NCBI GenBank assembly: GCA_013823505.1
Contig: PNMH01000015.1
Coordinates: 1 to 57,751 of the forward strand
DNA from: Polaromonas sp.
GTDB lineage: Bacteria; Pseudomonadota; Gammaproteobacteria; Burkholderiales; Burkholderiaceae
Length of the DNA stretch: 57,751 nucleotides
Reading direction: 5' to 3'
Position 1 is the first letter of the stretch, and each line of letters begins with the position of its first letter. This document shows positions 16,558 through 25,997 of this stretch, piece after piece. The notes under the pieces are model-generated. The model made no database searches. It worked only from the letters and a program-made list of their open reading frames with translations, and was not told the DNA's origin. A program made the translations under genes and the position numbers.

Positions 16558-18099
16558 ATGACGCCAACGGATCCCACGCAGCCCTCTTCCCACCCCAACC
16601 GCTGGCCAGGCGCCTTGGTCTGGGCCCTGGCCGCGCTGGCCATGGCGGTGCTGCACCCGGTGCTCGACCTGGCCAACCTGGCCATGCTGCTGGTGCTCGC
16701 CTCGGCGCTCGCCGCGCTCTGGCTCACGCCCGCCATGTGCCTGGCGGCGTGTGCGCTCGCGGTGCTGGCGTTCAACTTCGCCTTCGTGCCGCCGCGCTTT
16801 ACCTTCAGCGTGGACCTGCACCAACACGCCCTGCTGCTGGCCACCATGCTCTCGGTGAGCTGGATCGTGGCGCTGCTCATGGCGCGTCAGCGACGCCTGG
16901 CCGAGGCCGAACGCCTGCTCGCGCAGCGAGCAAGGCAGTTGCAGGACTTCGGCGCCACCCTGCGCGACAGCGACGACCCCCGGCTGCGCGCGCCCGACCT
17001 GCAAGCCGCGCTGGGCTCGTTGGTGGGGTCGCCGGTGGTCTTGCTGCTGCGCGACAGCGCCGAGGCCGATACGCGCTTGGGTGAGGCCAGCAGCGACGGG
17101 TGGGCGGGCCTGGCCATGAGCCTGCGCCACAGTCAGGCCATGGGGCCGGGCACCGGGCGCCATGAAGACCAGACCGCCTGGTACCTGCCACTGCGCGGGC
17201 GCCAAGCCGCCCTGGGAGCGGCGCTGCTGCCGCTGACCAACCAGCCCGAGCCCACGCCCGAACTGCGTGCCCATGCCCAGGCGCTGTGCGACCAGATGGG
17301 CTTGGCGCTGGAGCGCGCCGACGCCACCCAGGCCGCCGCGCTGGCGCGCGAACAGGCAAACGCACACGCGCTGCGCAACACCCTGCTGGCCGCCATCTCG
17401 CACGACTACCGCACACCGCTGGCCACCATCCTGGGCGCGGCTTCCTCGCTGCACGACCAGGCCGACCGGCTCTCGGCCGAGCAGCGCCAGCGCCTGGCCG
17501 CGACCATCATCGACGAGGCGGGCCAGCTCGGCCGCATCACCGACAACACACTGCAGCTCGCGCGCCTGGACACACCGGGTCTGGCCCTGCACCTGGACTG
17601 GGAGTCGGTCGAAGAAATGGTGGGCACGGTGCTGCGCCGCGCCCGCCAGCGCCAACCCGACCGCGCCGTGAAGGCGCGCCTGCAACCCGGGCTGCCGCTG
17701 CTGCGGGTGGACGCGGTGCTGCTGGTGCAGCTGCTGGACAACCTCGTGGACAACGCGCTCAAGTACGGCGGTGACAGCGCACCCGTGGAAATCGCTGTGA
17801 CGCTCGAGAACGGTCAGATCCGGCTGGCTGTTCGTGATCGGGGGCCGGGCATCGCGCCAGCGTGGCGCGAACGGGTGTTTGATGCTTTCCAGCGCGGTGA
17901 CCCCGGCACCAACAGCGCGCAGCCGGCCGACGCGCCAGCGCGGCGCGGCGCCGGTGTGGGTCTCGCGGTCTGCCGCACCATCGCGCGCGCGCACGGCGGA
18001 GAACTCACGTTGCGCATGCGCCATCGCGGAGGCTGCAGCTTCGAATGCACGCTGCCCGTGACGCCAGCACAGGCTGGCGCACCGGAGGCCAACCCATGA
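16558..18099 (+). CDS. kdpD: KdpD-like sensor histidine kinase lacking the N-terminal Usp part
   Basis: A 513-residue kinase matching the C-terminal half of KdpD: four close membrane spans (DUF4118, about residues 15-105), a GAF-like linker (about 120-260), HisKA with 'ISHDYRTPLATILGAASSL' (phospho-His about H282) and HATPase with 'LLDNLVDNALKYGG' and 'GAGVGLAVCRTIARAHGG'. Full KdpD is about 900 residues; the KdpD and Usp N-terminal domains are absent and no frame upstream encodes them. It overlaps the response-regulator gene by ATGA. No Shine-Dalgarno precedes the ATG. Confidence 0.88.
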   Translation: MTPTDPTQPSSHPNRWPGALVWALAALAMAVLHPVLDLANLAMLLVLASALAALWLTPAMCLAACALAVLAFNFAFVPPRFTFSVDLHQHALLLATMLSVSWIVALLMARQRRLAEAERLLAQRARQLQDFGATLRDSDDPRLRAPDLQAALGSLVGSPVVLLLRDSAEADTRLGEASSDGWAGLAMSLRHSQAMGPGTGRHEDQTAWYLPLRGRQAALGAALLPLTNQPEPTPELRAHAQALCDQMGLALERADATQAAALAREQANAHALRNTLLAAISHDYRTPLATILGAASSLHDQADRLSAEQRQRLAATIIDEAGQLGRITDNTLQLARLDTPGLALHLDWESVEEMVGTVLRRARQRQPDRAVKARLQPGLPLLRVDAVLLVQLLDNLVDNALKYGGDSAPVEIAVTLENGQIRLAVRDRGPGIAPAWRERVFDAFQRGDPGTNSAQPADAPARRGAGVGLAVCRTIARAHGGELTLRMRHRGGCSFECTLPVTPAQAGAPEANP

Positions 18100-18788
18100 G
18101 CCTCTCCGTGCTGCTGGTGGAAGACGACCGCGAGCTGCGCACCACCCTGCGCGAGTCGCTCCGGGTGGAAGGCTATGCGGTGGTGGCGGCGGCCAGCCTG
18201 GCCGACGCACACGCGCTGCTCGCGAACACCGAGGTCGACATCGTGCTGCTCGACCTCGGCCTGCCCGATGGCGATGGCGAAACCCTGCTGGCCACCCTGC
18301 GGCGCGGGCGCAGCACGCCGGTGATCGTGATCTCGGCGCGCGAAACCGACGACCCCAAGATCCGCTTGCTGGACGCCGGCGCGGACGACTTTCTGGTGAA
18401 ACCTTTCAGCCTGGGCGAGCTGCTCGCACGCATGCGCGTGGCGCTGCGACACCGCGGCACGCCGCAGCAGGCGGCCATCACCGTCTACACGCATGGCGAC
18501 CTGCGCATCGACCTGCGCGCGCACCGAGTGCGCATGGCCGACGAAGACGTGCACCTCACCCCCACCGAGTTCAAGCTGCTGGCGCGCCTGGTGCGCAACG
18601 CCGGCCAGGTGGTCACACACCGGCAACTGCTGGCCGATGTGTGGGGTGCGGAGTTCACCGAACACACCCACTACCTGCGGCTCTACATGGGGCAGCTGCG
18701 CGCCAAGCTGGAGGCCGACACGGCCGACCCGCAGCGCCTGCTGACCGAGCCCGGCGTGGGCTACCGCCTGGTGGAGGGCGAGGACTGA
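18096..18788 (+). CDS. kdpE: KdpE-like response regulator
   Basis: A 230-residue OmpR/KdpE-type regulator. The receiver domain (1-120) has the acidic pocket 'LLVEDD', the phospho-acceptor in 'VLLDLGLPDGDGE' and the Lys of 'DDFLVKPFSLGELLAR'. The winged HTH (about 130-228) has 'LTPTEFKLLARLVRNAGQVV' and 'HTHYLRLYMGQLRAKLE'. It is coupled by a 4-nt overlap to the KdpD-like kinase. No kdpFABC genes are present; the next gene is kup, preceded by a copy of the direct-repeat site that also precedes kdpD. Confidence 0.9.
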   Translation: MSLSVLLVEDDRELRTTLRESLRVEGYAVVAAASLADAHALLANTEVDIVLLDLGLPDGDGETLLATLRRGRSTPVIVISARETDDPKIRLLDAGADDFLVKPFSLGELLARMRVALRHRGTPQQAAITVYTHGDLRIDLRAHRVRMADEDVHLTPTEFKLLARLVRNAGQVVTHRQLLADVWGAEFTEHTHYLRLYMGQLRAKLEADTADPQRLLTEPGVGYRLVEGED

Positions 18789-18804
18789 GGTGCCGAGGCG
18801 GTCC

Positions 18805-18837
18805 CTTATGCGTTCCTGATGCACCCATCGGTACGCT
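18805..18837 (+). promoter_or_regulatory. Direct-repeat operator plus -10-like box upstream of kup
   Basis: CTTATGC-GTTC-CTGATGC (18805-18822), a 9-nt gap, then TACGCT (18832-18837). This is the same repeat, 11-bp period and spacing as upstream of kdpD. It lies 45 nt before the kup ATG and is the best candidate site for the KdpE-like regulator encoded just upstream. Confidence 0.6.
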
Positions 18838-18867
18838 GCAGGTCCTCTCCACTTCGTTCCCTCGCCC

Positions 18868-20781
18868 ATGACCGCGACCGCCCGTTCCCTCGACACCGAA
18901 CAACCCGCCACGCCCCTGCAACGGCAAGGCACCGCCGCCCTCACCCTGGGCGCGCTGGGTGTGGTGTACGGCGACATCGGCACCAGCCCGCTCTACACCG
19001 TCAAGGAAATCTTCGCGCCCGCCACCGGCGTGGCGCTCAACGCGCACAACCTGATCGGCGCGGTCTCGGTGATCTTCTGGGCACTCATGCTGGTGGTCAC
19101 GCTGAAATACGTGATCCTGATCCTGCGCGCCGACAACCGCGGCGAAGGCGGTGGCCTGGCGCTGACCGCGCTGGCCGCCCACGCGGTGCGCTCGCGCCCG
19201 GCCTTGCGCAACGCGCTGCTGCTGCTGGGCGTGTTCGGCGCCACGCTGTTCTATGGCGACAGCGTGATCACACCCGCCATCTCGGTGCTGGGTGCCATGG
19301 AAGGCCTGCAACTGGTCACGCCCGCGCTCGCACCCTATGTGATCCCGATCACCGTGGTCATCGTGGTGGGCCTGTTCGCGGTGCAGCGCTTCGGCACCGG
19401 CCTGGTGGGCAAGCTGTTCGGTCCGATCATCGTGCTGTGGTTCGTCACGCTGGGGGCCATCGGCGCGGTGCACATCGTGGAACAGCCGGCCATCCTGTCG
19501 GCGCTCAACCCGGTGCACGCCTGGAACTTCCTCATGGAGCGAGGTTGGTACGTGTTCGCCGCCGTGGGCGCGATCGTGCTCGCGCTCACGGGCGCCGAGG
19601 CGCTGTATGCCGACATGGGCCACTTCGGCCGCAAGCCGATCCAGCTCGCCTGGACCGGCCTGGTGCTGCCTGGGCTGGCGCTCAACTACATGGGCCAGGG
19701 CGCGCTGCTGATGGCCGACCCCACGGCCATTGAAAACCCGTTCTACCGCCTCTTCCCCGAGGCCTTCGTGCTGCCTGCGCTGGTATTGGCCACGCTCGCG
19801 GCCATCATCGCCTCGCAAGCGGTGATCTCGGGCGCGTATTCCATGACCAAGCAGGCCATCCAGCTCGGGTTTTTGCCGCGCATGGCGATCAAGTACACCT
19901 CGGCGCGCGAGGCCGGGCAGATCTACATGCCGGCGGTCAACTGGGTCCTGATGGCTGGCGTGGTAGCCGCCGTGGTGGGCTTTGGCAGCTCGTCAGCGCT
20001 CGCCGGTGCCTACGGCATCGCGGTGACGCTCACCATGATGATCACCACCGTGCTGACCTACTTTGTGGTGAGCGAGGGCTGGCGCCTGCCCAAGCCGCTG
20101 GCCCTGGGTGCCACCGTGTTCTTTCTGGCCATCGACGCGCTGCTGGTCGCCGGATGCGCGGTGAAGTTCTTCGACGGTGGCTGGTTTCCGCTGGCACTCG
20201 GTCTGGTGCTCTTCGGACTCATGAGCACCTGGTCGCGCGGGCGCGACCTGCTGCTGCAAAGCATCCGCCGCGACGGTCTTGAGCTGCAGGGCTTCATCGA
20301 TGGTCTGGACCCCCGCAGCGTTCACCGCGCCGAGCGCACCGCCGTGTACCCGGTCGCGGACCCGGCCACCGTGCCGCAGGCGCTGCTGCACAACCTCAAG
20401 CACAACCAGGTGCTCCACGAGCGCAATGTGATCCTGACCGTGAAATTCCACGAAGTGCCGTGGGTGGCTATGGAAGAACGGGTGGAGGTGCAGGCGCTGG
20501 GCCACAGCTTCTGGCGCGTGAGCCTGCATTTCGGCTTCATGAACACACCCGATGTCCCCAAGGCACTGGCGCTGGCCGAGTCCCACGGCCTGCGCATTCC
20601 GGTGTTCGAGACCAGCTACTTCCTCAGCCGCGAGACGGTGGTGCCCACGCCCGGTGGCGGCATGTGGCGCTGGCGCGAGCGGCTGTTTGCGGCCATGAGC
20701 CACAACGCCGGTGGTGTGGTGGACTTCTTCCGCCTGCCCGGCAACGCGGTGGTGGAGCTGGGCACGCGCGTGCCGATCTGA
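18868..20781 (+). CDS. kup: Kup low-affinity K+ uptake protein
   Basis: A 637-residue KUP/HAK/KT transporter with the signature '[20 protein letters not shown]' (about residues 30-50), '[19 protein letters not shown]', about twelve membrane spans to residue 460 and a soluble C-terminal domain. It imports K+ by H+ symport. It follows the KdpD/KdpE-like genes after 79 nt with a putative KdpE-type operator in the gap, so K+- or turgor-responsive control is likely. It converges on a Crp/Fnr gene 11 bp away. Confidence 0.95.
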   Translation: MTATARSLDTEQPATPLQRQGTAALTLGALGVVYGDIGTSPLYTVKEIFAPATGVALNAHNLIGAVSVIFWALMLVVTLKYVILILRADNRGEGGGLALTALAAHAVRSRPALRNALLLLGVFGATLFYGDSVITPAISVLGAMEGLQLVTPALAPYVIPITVVIVVGLFAVQRFGTGLVGKLFGPIIVLWFVTLGAIGAVHIVEQPAILSALNPVHAWNFLMERGWYVFAAVGAIVLALTGAEALYADMGHFGRKPIQLAWTGLVLPGLALNYMGQGALLMADPTAIENPFYRLFPEAFVLPALVLATLAAIIASQAVISGAYSMTKQAIQLGFLPRMAIKYTSAREAGQIYMPAVNWVLMAGVVAAVVGFGSSSALAGAYGIAVTLTMMITTVLTYFVVSEGWRLPKPLALGATVFFLAIDALLVAGCAVKFFDGGWFPLALGLVLFGLMSTWSRGRDLLLQSIRRDGLELQGFIDGLDPRSVHRAERTAVYPVADPATVPQALLHNLKHNQVLHERNVILTVKFHEVPWVAMEERVEVQALGHSFWRVSLHFGFMNTPDVPKALALAESHGLRIPVFETSYFLSRETVVPTPGGGMWRWRERLFAAMSHNAGGVVDFFRLPGNAVVELGTRVPI

Positions 20782-20792
20782 ACCCGACCGGC

Positions 20793-21638
20793 TCAACCCA
20801 CCATCGATGGACGGCCAGACGGGGTGGAGCTTGAAAGGGTGTTGGCCGGAAGGCTGGCCGGCTCCCCCGCCGGCTTGGCCTGCAACTCGGCGTCGTTGGT
20901 GAGCCGGGTGTAGGCATCGCGAATCACGCCGTGGCATTCACAACTGTGTGCCTCCAGGCCGTCGCGGTCGATCACCGACATCTGGCCGCGGCCGTAACGG
21001 ATCACGCCGGCCTTCTGCAAACGCAGGGCACCCCCCGTCACGCCTTCGCGGCGCACGCCCAGCATGCTGGCAATGCGCTCCTGCGTGATGTGCAGCTCGT
21101 CGTCGGCCTGGCGGTCCAGGTGCACCAGCAGCCAGCGCGCGAGTTGCTGGTCGAGCGAATGGTGGCGGTTGCAGGCCGAGGTCTGCGACATGTGCAGGAA
21201 CAGCGTGCGGGTGTAGTTCAGCAGGTGGTGCATCACCTGCTCCGAGCGTTTGGCCTGGTGGGCGATGGACTGCGCGCTCATGCGGTAGCCATGACCGCCG
21301 CGGCTCACCAGGGCGGTGTTCTGTGCCATCACCGTGCCGCTGGCGGTGGTGCCGTTGTTGGCGTTGCTGCTGCCCATGAACGCGTCCACGCCGACCATGC
21401 CTTCGTTGCCCACCGCCGCCACTTCCACGGTGGCGCCGTCGAGCATGGTGGAGACCAGCGAGACCACAGCCGTGGTGGGAAAGTACACGTGGCGCAGGCT
21501 GCTGCCCGCCTCGAACAGCGTGCTGTGAGCGGGCATTTCCACCCATTCCAGGTGGGACTCGATGTATCGCCAATCGTCAAACGGCATGGCCGCGAGCAAC
21601 TGGTTCTGCTCACGGTGGGAAATGGCTGTGTGTGTCAT
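20793..21638 (-). CDS. Crp/Fnr-family transcriptional regulator
   Basis: A 281-residue regulator with an N-terminal cyclic-nucleotide-binding-like beta roll (about 20-140, 'HSTLFEAGSSLRHVYFPTTAVVSLV') and a C-terminal HTH (about 170-240, 'ITQERIASMLGVRREGVTGG'). It has no FNR-type Cys cluster and no intact cAMP-pocket motif that I can see; the ligand is unknown. The ATG at 21638 is used because the conserved domain follows directly. It is followed on the same strand by no partner, while a second Crp/Fnr gene lies upstream (21781-22572). Confidence 0.9.
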   Translation of the reverse strand: MTHTAISHREQNQLLAAMPFDDWRYIESHLEWVEMPAHSTLFEAGSSLRHVYFPTTAVVSLVSTMLDGATVEVAAVGNEGMVGVDAFMGSSNANNGTTASGTVMAQNTALVSRGGHGYRMSAQSIAHQAKRSEQVMHHLLNYTRTLFLHMSQTSACNRHHSLDQQLARWLLVHLDRQADDELHITQERIASMLGVRREGVTGGALRLQKAGVIRYGRGQMSVIDRDGLEAHSCECHGVIRDAYTRLTNDAELQAKPAGEPASLPANTLSSSTPSGRPSMVG

Positions 21639-21780
21639 TGCGGTAAGCCTCGTGTTGGTTCTCAAGGCGCAATGTAGGTTGATGCATATGGGTTTTCCAT
21701 GTCGAAAGACACATGCACCAGCCGCTTTACACAACGTGTCAATCGGTTACATCCCAAGGTGATCTGCCTCACAGACGCCA

Positions 21781-22572
21781 TCAGACCAGTGGACGCTGTG
21801 GCGGGTGACCATCGCCGTACAGATCGGCCAGCCGGGCCAGCGCCTTCACGTCCCGCAGGTACAGGCGGCCGTCCTTGATCTCGTGCAGGCCACGCTTCTC
21901 CAGCTTGCGCAGGGTCTTGTTGGTGTGCACCAGCGACAGCCCCAGGGCATCCGCAATGTGCTGCTGCGTGAGCGGCCACACCACCCCGCCCTTGCCGTTG
22001 TCGTCCTGCAGCGCTGCCGCGCGCTTGAACAGCAGGATCAGCGTGCTCGCAATGCGCTCTTCAGCGCTGCGTCGGCCCACCGACAAGAGGGTGTCGTCCA
22101 CCAGCGATTCTTCGTGCGCTGTGAGCCAGGTCACATTGAAGCCCATCGTGGGTGAGCGGCGGTGGATCTCCCACAGCGCGTCGCGCTGGAACACGCAGAA
22201 GCTCGCCGAGGTGAGCGTGTCTACGCCGTGGGCGGCCGCGTCGCCCATCTTCTGCTGCACACCGATGAAATCGCCGGCGAGCAGGAAGGTGAGTATCTGG
22301 CGACGGCCGTCACTCAAGGTCTTGTAGCGGAAGGCCCAACCCTGCAGCAGGGTGTAGAGCGGTGAGTCGGTCTGACCTTCGTGGATCAGGGTCTCGCCCG
22401 CTTCCACGCGCAGGGAACGGCGCTTGAGCGACTGCACCAGCTCCAGCTCTTCGGGGGTGTGGTCAACGAACAGCGGCAGTGGCCGTAGCGGGCACTCGGT
22501 GCAGGGCATGGCGGTGGGCGGGGCTTTGTCGGGCCATTCGGCCGAATCCTTGGTCGGGACGTTGTTTGTCAT
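21781..22572 (-). CDS. FNR-like Crp/Fnr regulator with incomplete Cys set
   Basis: A 263-residue regulator with C24 and C27 in 'PCTECPLRPLPLF', an effector-binding beta roll (about 35-150, including C126) and an HTH (about 190-240, 'LTQQHIADALGLSLVHTNKTLRKL'). E. coli FNR uses C20-x2-C23-x5-C29 plus C122 for its [4Fe-4S] cluster. Here the Cys matching C29 is Pro (residue 33), so three of four ligands remain. It may bind a cluster differently or not sense O2 directly. Divergent from a hemerythrin-like gene and close to the photosynthesis cluster, so redox control is plausible. Confidence 0.88.
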   Translation of the reverse strand: MTNNVPTKDSAEWPDKAPPTAMPCTECPLRPLPLFVDHTPEELELVQSLKRRSLRVEAGETLIHEGQTDSPLYTLLQGWAFRYKTLSDGRRQILTFLLAGDFIGVQQKMGDAAAHGVDTLTSASFCVFQRDALWEIHRRSPTMGFNVTWLTAHEESLVDDTLLSVGRRSAEERIASTLILLFKRAAALQDDNGKGGVVWPLTQQHIADALGLSLVHTNKTLRKLEKRGLHEIKDGRLYLRDVKALARLADLYGDGHPPQRPLV

Positions 22573-22820
22573 TGTTCTTCTTGTCCAGGTGGGCCATCGC
22601 GCCGGCGTGTCCGGCCGATCAGGAGCACGCTGCTGAATGGGTCATGAGTCTATGGGGAGACCGGGGAACCTTGGGTTTGGTTTGCGTTCTCACGCACGAA
22701 CTGAGGGGTTATCGCATGCCGGACTGTTCGAGAACGCACAGACCGACGGATGGCCGAGCCTTACCGTGGGCATCGGCATCATCGCATCCCCCTTGGTGCC
22801 CACCGACCGAGAAAGCGCCC

Positions 22821-23300
22821 ATGACGATCAACGCCCCACGAGGCCGCAAGACCCGCAGGGTTGAGCCCTGCCGCCCTGCGGTCAATGCCATCACCCAACT
22901 GCTGGTCGACCACAACGAGCTGCAGCAGATGTTCACCGCATTCGAGAACACACGCTCGGTGAACAACAAGCGTTTTCTGGTTCGGCGCATCTGCACCACG
23001 GTGGTGGTGCACGCGCAGGTGAAAGAGGAGATCTTCTACCCGGCGGTGGAGTCGGTGCTGCCACAGGCCACACCGGAACACACCACCATGAAGGCACTGG
23101 TGGCACACATCCAGAGCCTGGAGCCGGTGGCCGAGCACGTGGACGGTCCGATCCAGGTGCTCGCCCAGGAAGTGAACGAGCACGTGTCCGACCTGCACGA
23201 GAGCCTGTTTCCACGGGTGAAGGCGTCCGACCTTGACCTCGAAGAACTCGGCAACCGCATGGCCCGGCGCAAGGCCGAGCTGATCGCCCAACACGCCTGA
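22821..23300 (+). CDS. Hemerythrin-domain protein
   Basis: A 159-residue four-helix protein. 'LLVDHNELQQMF' (helix 1), 'VVVHAQVKEEIFYP' (His and Glu of helix 2), later His residues in 'HIQSLEPVAEHVD' and 'VNEHVSDLHESLFP' fit the hemerythrin HHE diiron pattern. It is likely an O2-, NO- or iron-related sensor or store in the cytosol. The ATG at 22821 is used; longer in-frame upstream codons run through non-coding sequence. It is divergent from the FNR-like regulator, 248 nt apart, and just precedes the photosynthesis block. Confidence 0.82.
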   Translation: MTINAPRGRKTRRVEPCRPAVNAITQLLVDHNELQQMFTAFENTRSVNNKRFLVRRICTTVVVHAQVKEEIFYPAVESVLPQATPEHTTMKALVAHIQSLEPVAEHVDGPIQVLAQEVNEHVSDLHESLFPRVKASDLDLEELGNRMARRKAELIAQHA

Positions 23301-23323
23301 GGCAACCCCCGAGGGCCCTGCCC

Positions 23324-24433
23324 TCAATGGGACAGGCGCTGCCCTGCCGAAGCGCCGCCGTGCACGCTGTTGCGCTCTTCCAGACGCCGCGCTTCAACCC
23401 GCTCGAACATCTCCAGCATCCAGGCCATGCGCTGATTGAGCGGTCGGGTGGAAATGCCGCTGGAAAACGCGGTGTCTTCCAGCGTTTGACACTGGTCCAC
23501 CAGATAGGCAATGGCAGCCAGCGGGGGCACCGCCGCCGCCGAGCGACCCACCCAGCCCGATTGCACCGAGGCACACGCCAGCAGCACGAGCTTGCGCGAC
23601 GCCGGCACCACCGCGCGGCGCGCGCAGGGGTCCAGCCCCTCGCGGCGCAGCTGCTGGCCGATTTCGGCGTAGATCAAGCGCGCGGCGAGGATGGCCGAGC
23701 GGCAGTCGCGCGGCAGCTGCGCAATGCCGGCAGCGGCCTGTTCGTACAGGCGGTCCGCCTCGTCCAGCAGGCGCGCCACCACCCCCTGCAGCGCCGGGCT
23801 GCCCACCGGCTTGAGCAGCCAGGCTTCGGTGTCGATACCGGCCTGCGCCATCCACTGGCGCGGCAGGTACAGGCGGCCGTTGCGCGCGTCTTCGCCCACG
23901 TCGCGCGCGATGTTGGTGAGCTGCATGGCCACGCCGAGTTCGCACGCCCGCGCCAGCGCCTGCGGGCTGCGCACGCCCATGATCCAGCACATCATGGCGC
24001 CCACGCTGCCGGCCACGCGCGCGCCGTAGTCGTGCACCTGCTCCAGCGTGTCGTAACGCCGGCCTTGCGCGTCCCAGGCGAAGCCGTCGAGCAGGGCGTC
24101 GAGCAAAGGGCGGGGCAGATCGTGGCGCTGAACCACCACAGAAAGTGCGCGGTCTTCCACACAGTCTTGCGGGTCTCCGGCGTAGATGCGGTCCAACCGG
24201 TGCGAAAGAACCCGCATGGCATCGTCGATGCCCATCGTGCCGCCGTCCACCATGTCATCGGCCACGCGGCAAAAGGCGTAGAGCGCAATCGACGAGGCGC
24301 GCACACGCACCGGCAGCAAGCGGCTGGCCGCGAAGAAGGTTTTGGAGCCGGTGCGCATGAGCGCCACGCAGGCGTCCAGGTCCACCGAGGCGCGGGGCGC
24401 CATCGGCTCAGCGAGAAACGAGTTTGCGAGCAT
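23324..24433 (-). CDS. crtB: Phytoene synthase
   Basis: A protein of up to 369 residues (start 24433, overlapping crtI; 24403 is an alternative that leaves 4 nt after the crtI stop). The two Asp-rich motifs of trans-prenyl head-to-head synthases are present: 'CRVADDMVDGG' and 'NIARDVGEDARNGRLYLP'. It joins two geranylgeranyl diphosphates to phytoene. It is the last gene of the long minus-strand bch/puh/crt block, following crtI. Confidence 0.94.
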   Translation of the reverse strand: MLANSFLAEPMAPRASVDLDACVALMRTGSKTFFAASRLLPVRVRASSIALYAFCRVADDMVDGGTMGIDDAMRVLSHRLDRIYAGDPQDCVEDRALSVVVQRHDLPRPLLDALLDGFAWDAQGRRYDTLEQVHDYGARVAGSVGAMMCWIMGVRSPQALARACELGVAMQLTNIARDVGEDARNGRLYLPRQWMAQAGIDTEAWLLKPVGSPALQGVVARLLDEADRLYEQAAAGIAQLPRDCRSAILAARLIYAEIGQQLRREGLDPCARRAVVPASRKLVLLACASVQSGWVGRSAAAVPPLAAIAYLVDQCQTLEDTAFSSGISTRPLNQRMAWMLEMFERVEARRLEERNSVHGGASAGQRLSH

Positions 24434-25997
24434 GTTGTTGCTGCCAGGTTGTTGCCAGGGGAACCACCGAATCGAATGCCTTCGCCGACATCAGCACGCC
24501 CGGCACACCCGCGCCGGGGTGGGTGCTGGCGCCCACCATGAACAGGCCGTCCACGTCTTCGCTGCGGTTGTGCGGGCGAAACCACGCGCTTTGCAGCAGC
24601 AGCGGCTCCAGGCCAAAGGCCGCGCCCTTGAACGAGAGCAGGCGGTCGTGAAAGTCTTGCGGCGTGGTGAGCAGCGAGGCGGTGATGTGCTGCTCGAAGC
24701 CCGGCAGCACGGTGCGATCCAGCACCTCGGCGATGGCCTGGCGGAACGACTCGGCGCGGGTGCCCCAGTCGGTTCCGCTGTCCAGGTGGGGCACCGGCGC
24801 CAGCGCATAAAACGTGTCGTGCCCGGCCGGCGCCATGGATGCGTCGCTCGCCGTGGGGCGGTGCAAATAAAGACTGAAATCGTCGGACAGCTTGTGGCGG
24901 CTGAAGATGTCCTTGAGCAGTTCCTTGTAGCGCGGCCCGAGCAGCATCATGTGGTGGGGCACGTCGGTGTACTGGCGGCTGGTGCCGAAGTACCAGACGA
25001 ACAGGCTCATCGAATAGCGGCCGTTCTCCACCTTGCGGTCGGTCCAGTGGCGGCGGTGTTTCGCCTCGATCAGGTTGCGGTAGGTCCACGCGGTGTCGGC
25101 GTTGGACACCACGATGTCGGCTTCGATGCGTTCGCCGCTGGCCAGCGTCACACCGGTGGCCACGCCCTGGTCCACCTCGATGCGCTTGACCTCGGCGTTG
25201 CAACGCAACACGCCGCCCTGCCCTTCCAGCAGGCTCACCAGGCCTTGCACCAACTTGCCGGTGCCGCCCACCGCCCAGTGCACGCCGTACTTGCGCTCCA
25301 GGGCATTGATCAGGCTGTAGATGCAGGTGACCGAGAACGGATTGCCGCCGATCAGCAAACTCTGCAGGCTCATGGCCATGCGCAGCTTGGGGTGCTTGAG
25401 GTGCGCCGCCACCATGGCGTGCAGGCTGCGCCAGCCCCGCATCTTGAAGATGGCCGGGCTGGCCTTGATGAGGTCGCCCACGGTGTCGAAGGCCTTGTCG
25501 CCCAAGGCCTCGAAGCCCAGGCGGTAGCAGTGGTCGGCTTCGGCCATGAAGCGCTCGTACCCGGCGGCATCGTCCGGGCTGATGCGGCGCACCTCGGCTC
25601 GCATCTTGTCGGGGTCACCGCTGTAGTTGAACTCGTCGCCGTCATCAAAGCGGATGCGGTAGAACGGATCGAGTGCGCGCAGCTCGATGTCGTCGGACAG
25701 TTTGCGCCCGGCCAGCGCCCACAGCTCTTCAAACAGGAAGGGCACGGTGATGATGGTCGGACCGGCGTCGAACACATGGCCGTTCTGATGGTGCACATAG
25801 GCGCGGCCACCGGGCGCGTCGAGCTTCTCCAGCACCGTCACGCGCCAGCCTTTGGCGGCCAGGCGCACGGCCGAGGCCAGCCCGCCAAAGCCGCTGCCGA
25901 TGACCACCGCGTGCGGTGCGTCGGAAGAGCGGGTGTTCATGCCACGGGATGAAAGAGGCAGGTCCCAAAGATCTTCAGGGGTGCGAAAAGCGTTCAT
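24408..25997 (-). CDS. crtI: Phytoene desaturase
   Basis: A 529-residue CrtI-type desaturase. The FAD-binding Rossmann motif is 'VVIGSGFGGLASAVRLA' (about residues 31-47) and the C-terminal FAD signature is 'GLFMVGASTHPGAGVPGVLMSAK'. It introduces double bonds into phytoene to give neurosporene or lycopene. The ATG at 25997 is preferred since it overlaps the puhE stop by ATGA; an in-frame ATG at 25940 would remove 19 residues. Followed by crtB. No crtC, crtD, crtE or crtF is in this window. Confidence 0.95.
   Translation of the reverse strand: MNAFRTPEDLWDLPLSSRGMNTRSSDAPHAVVIGSGFGGLASAVRLAAKGWRVTVLEKLDAPGGRAYVHHQNGHVFDAGPTIITVPFLFEELWALAGRKLSDDIELRALDPFYRIRFDDGDEFNYSGDPDKMRAEVRRISPDDAAGYERFMAEADHCYRLGFEALGDKAFDTVGDLIKASPAIFKMRGWRSLHAMVAAHLKHPKLRMAMSLQSLLIGGNPFSVTCIYSLINALERKYGVHWAVGGTGKLVQGLVSLLEGQGGVLRCNAEVKRIEVDQGVATGVTLASGERIEADIVVSNADTAWTYRNLIEAKHRRHWTDRKVENGRYSMSLFVWYFGTSRQYTDVPHHMMLLGPRYKELLKDIFSRHKLSDDFSLYLHRPTASDASMAPAGHDTFYALAPVPHLDSGTDWGTRAESFRQAIAEVLDRTVLPGFEQHITASLLTTPQDFHDRLLSFKGAAFGLEPLLLQSAWFRPHNRSEDVDGLFMVGASTHPGAGVPGVLMSAKAFDSVVPLATTWQQQHARKLVSR

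Noticed and set aside
16420..18210. Minus-strand open frame of 596 codons opposite the kdpD-like gene
   Set aside because: GC-rich shadow; the plus strand encodes intact histidine-kinase motifs.
21639..21780. Possible FNR box near TTGATGCATATGG
   Set aside because: Only one half matches TTGAT-N4-ATCAA; too degenerate to claim.
22684..22737. Inverted repeat GCGTTCTC...GAGAACGC in the FNR-like/hemerythrin gap
   Set aside because: Arms are 38 nt apart and short; can occur by chance and no regulator family fits clearly.
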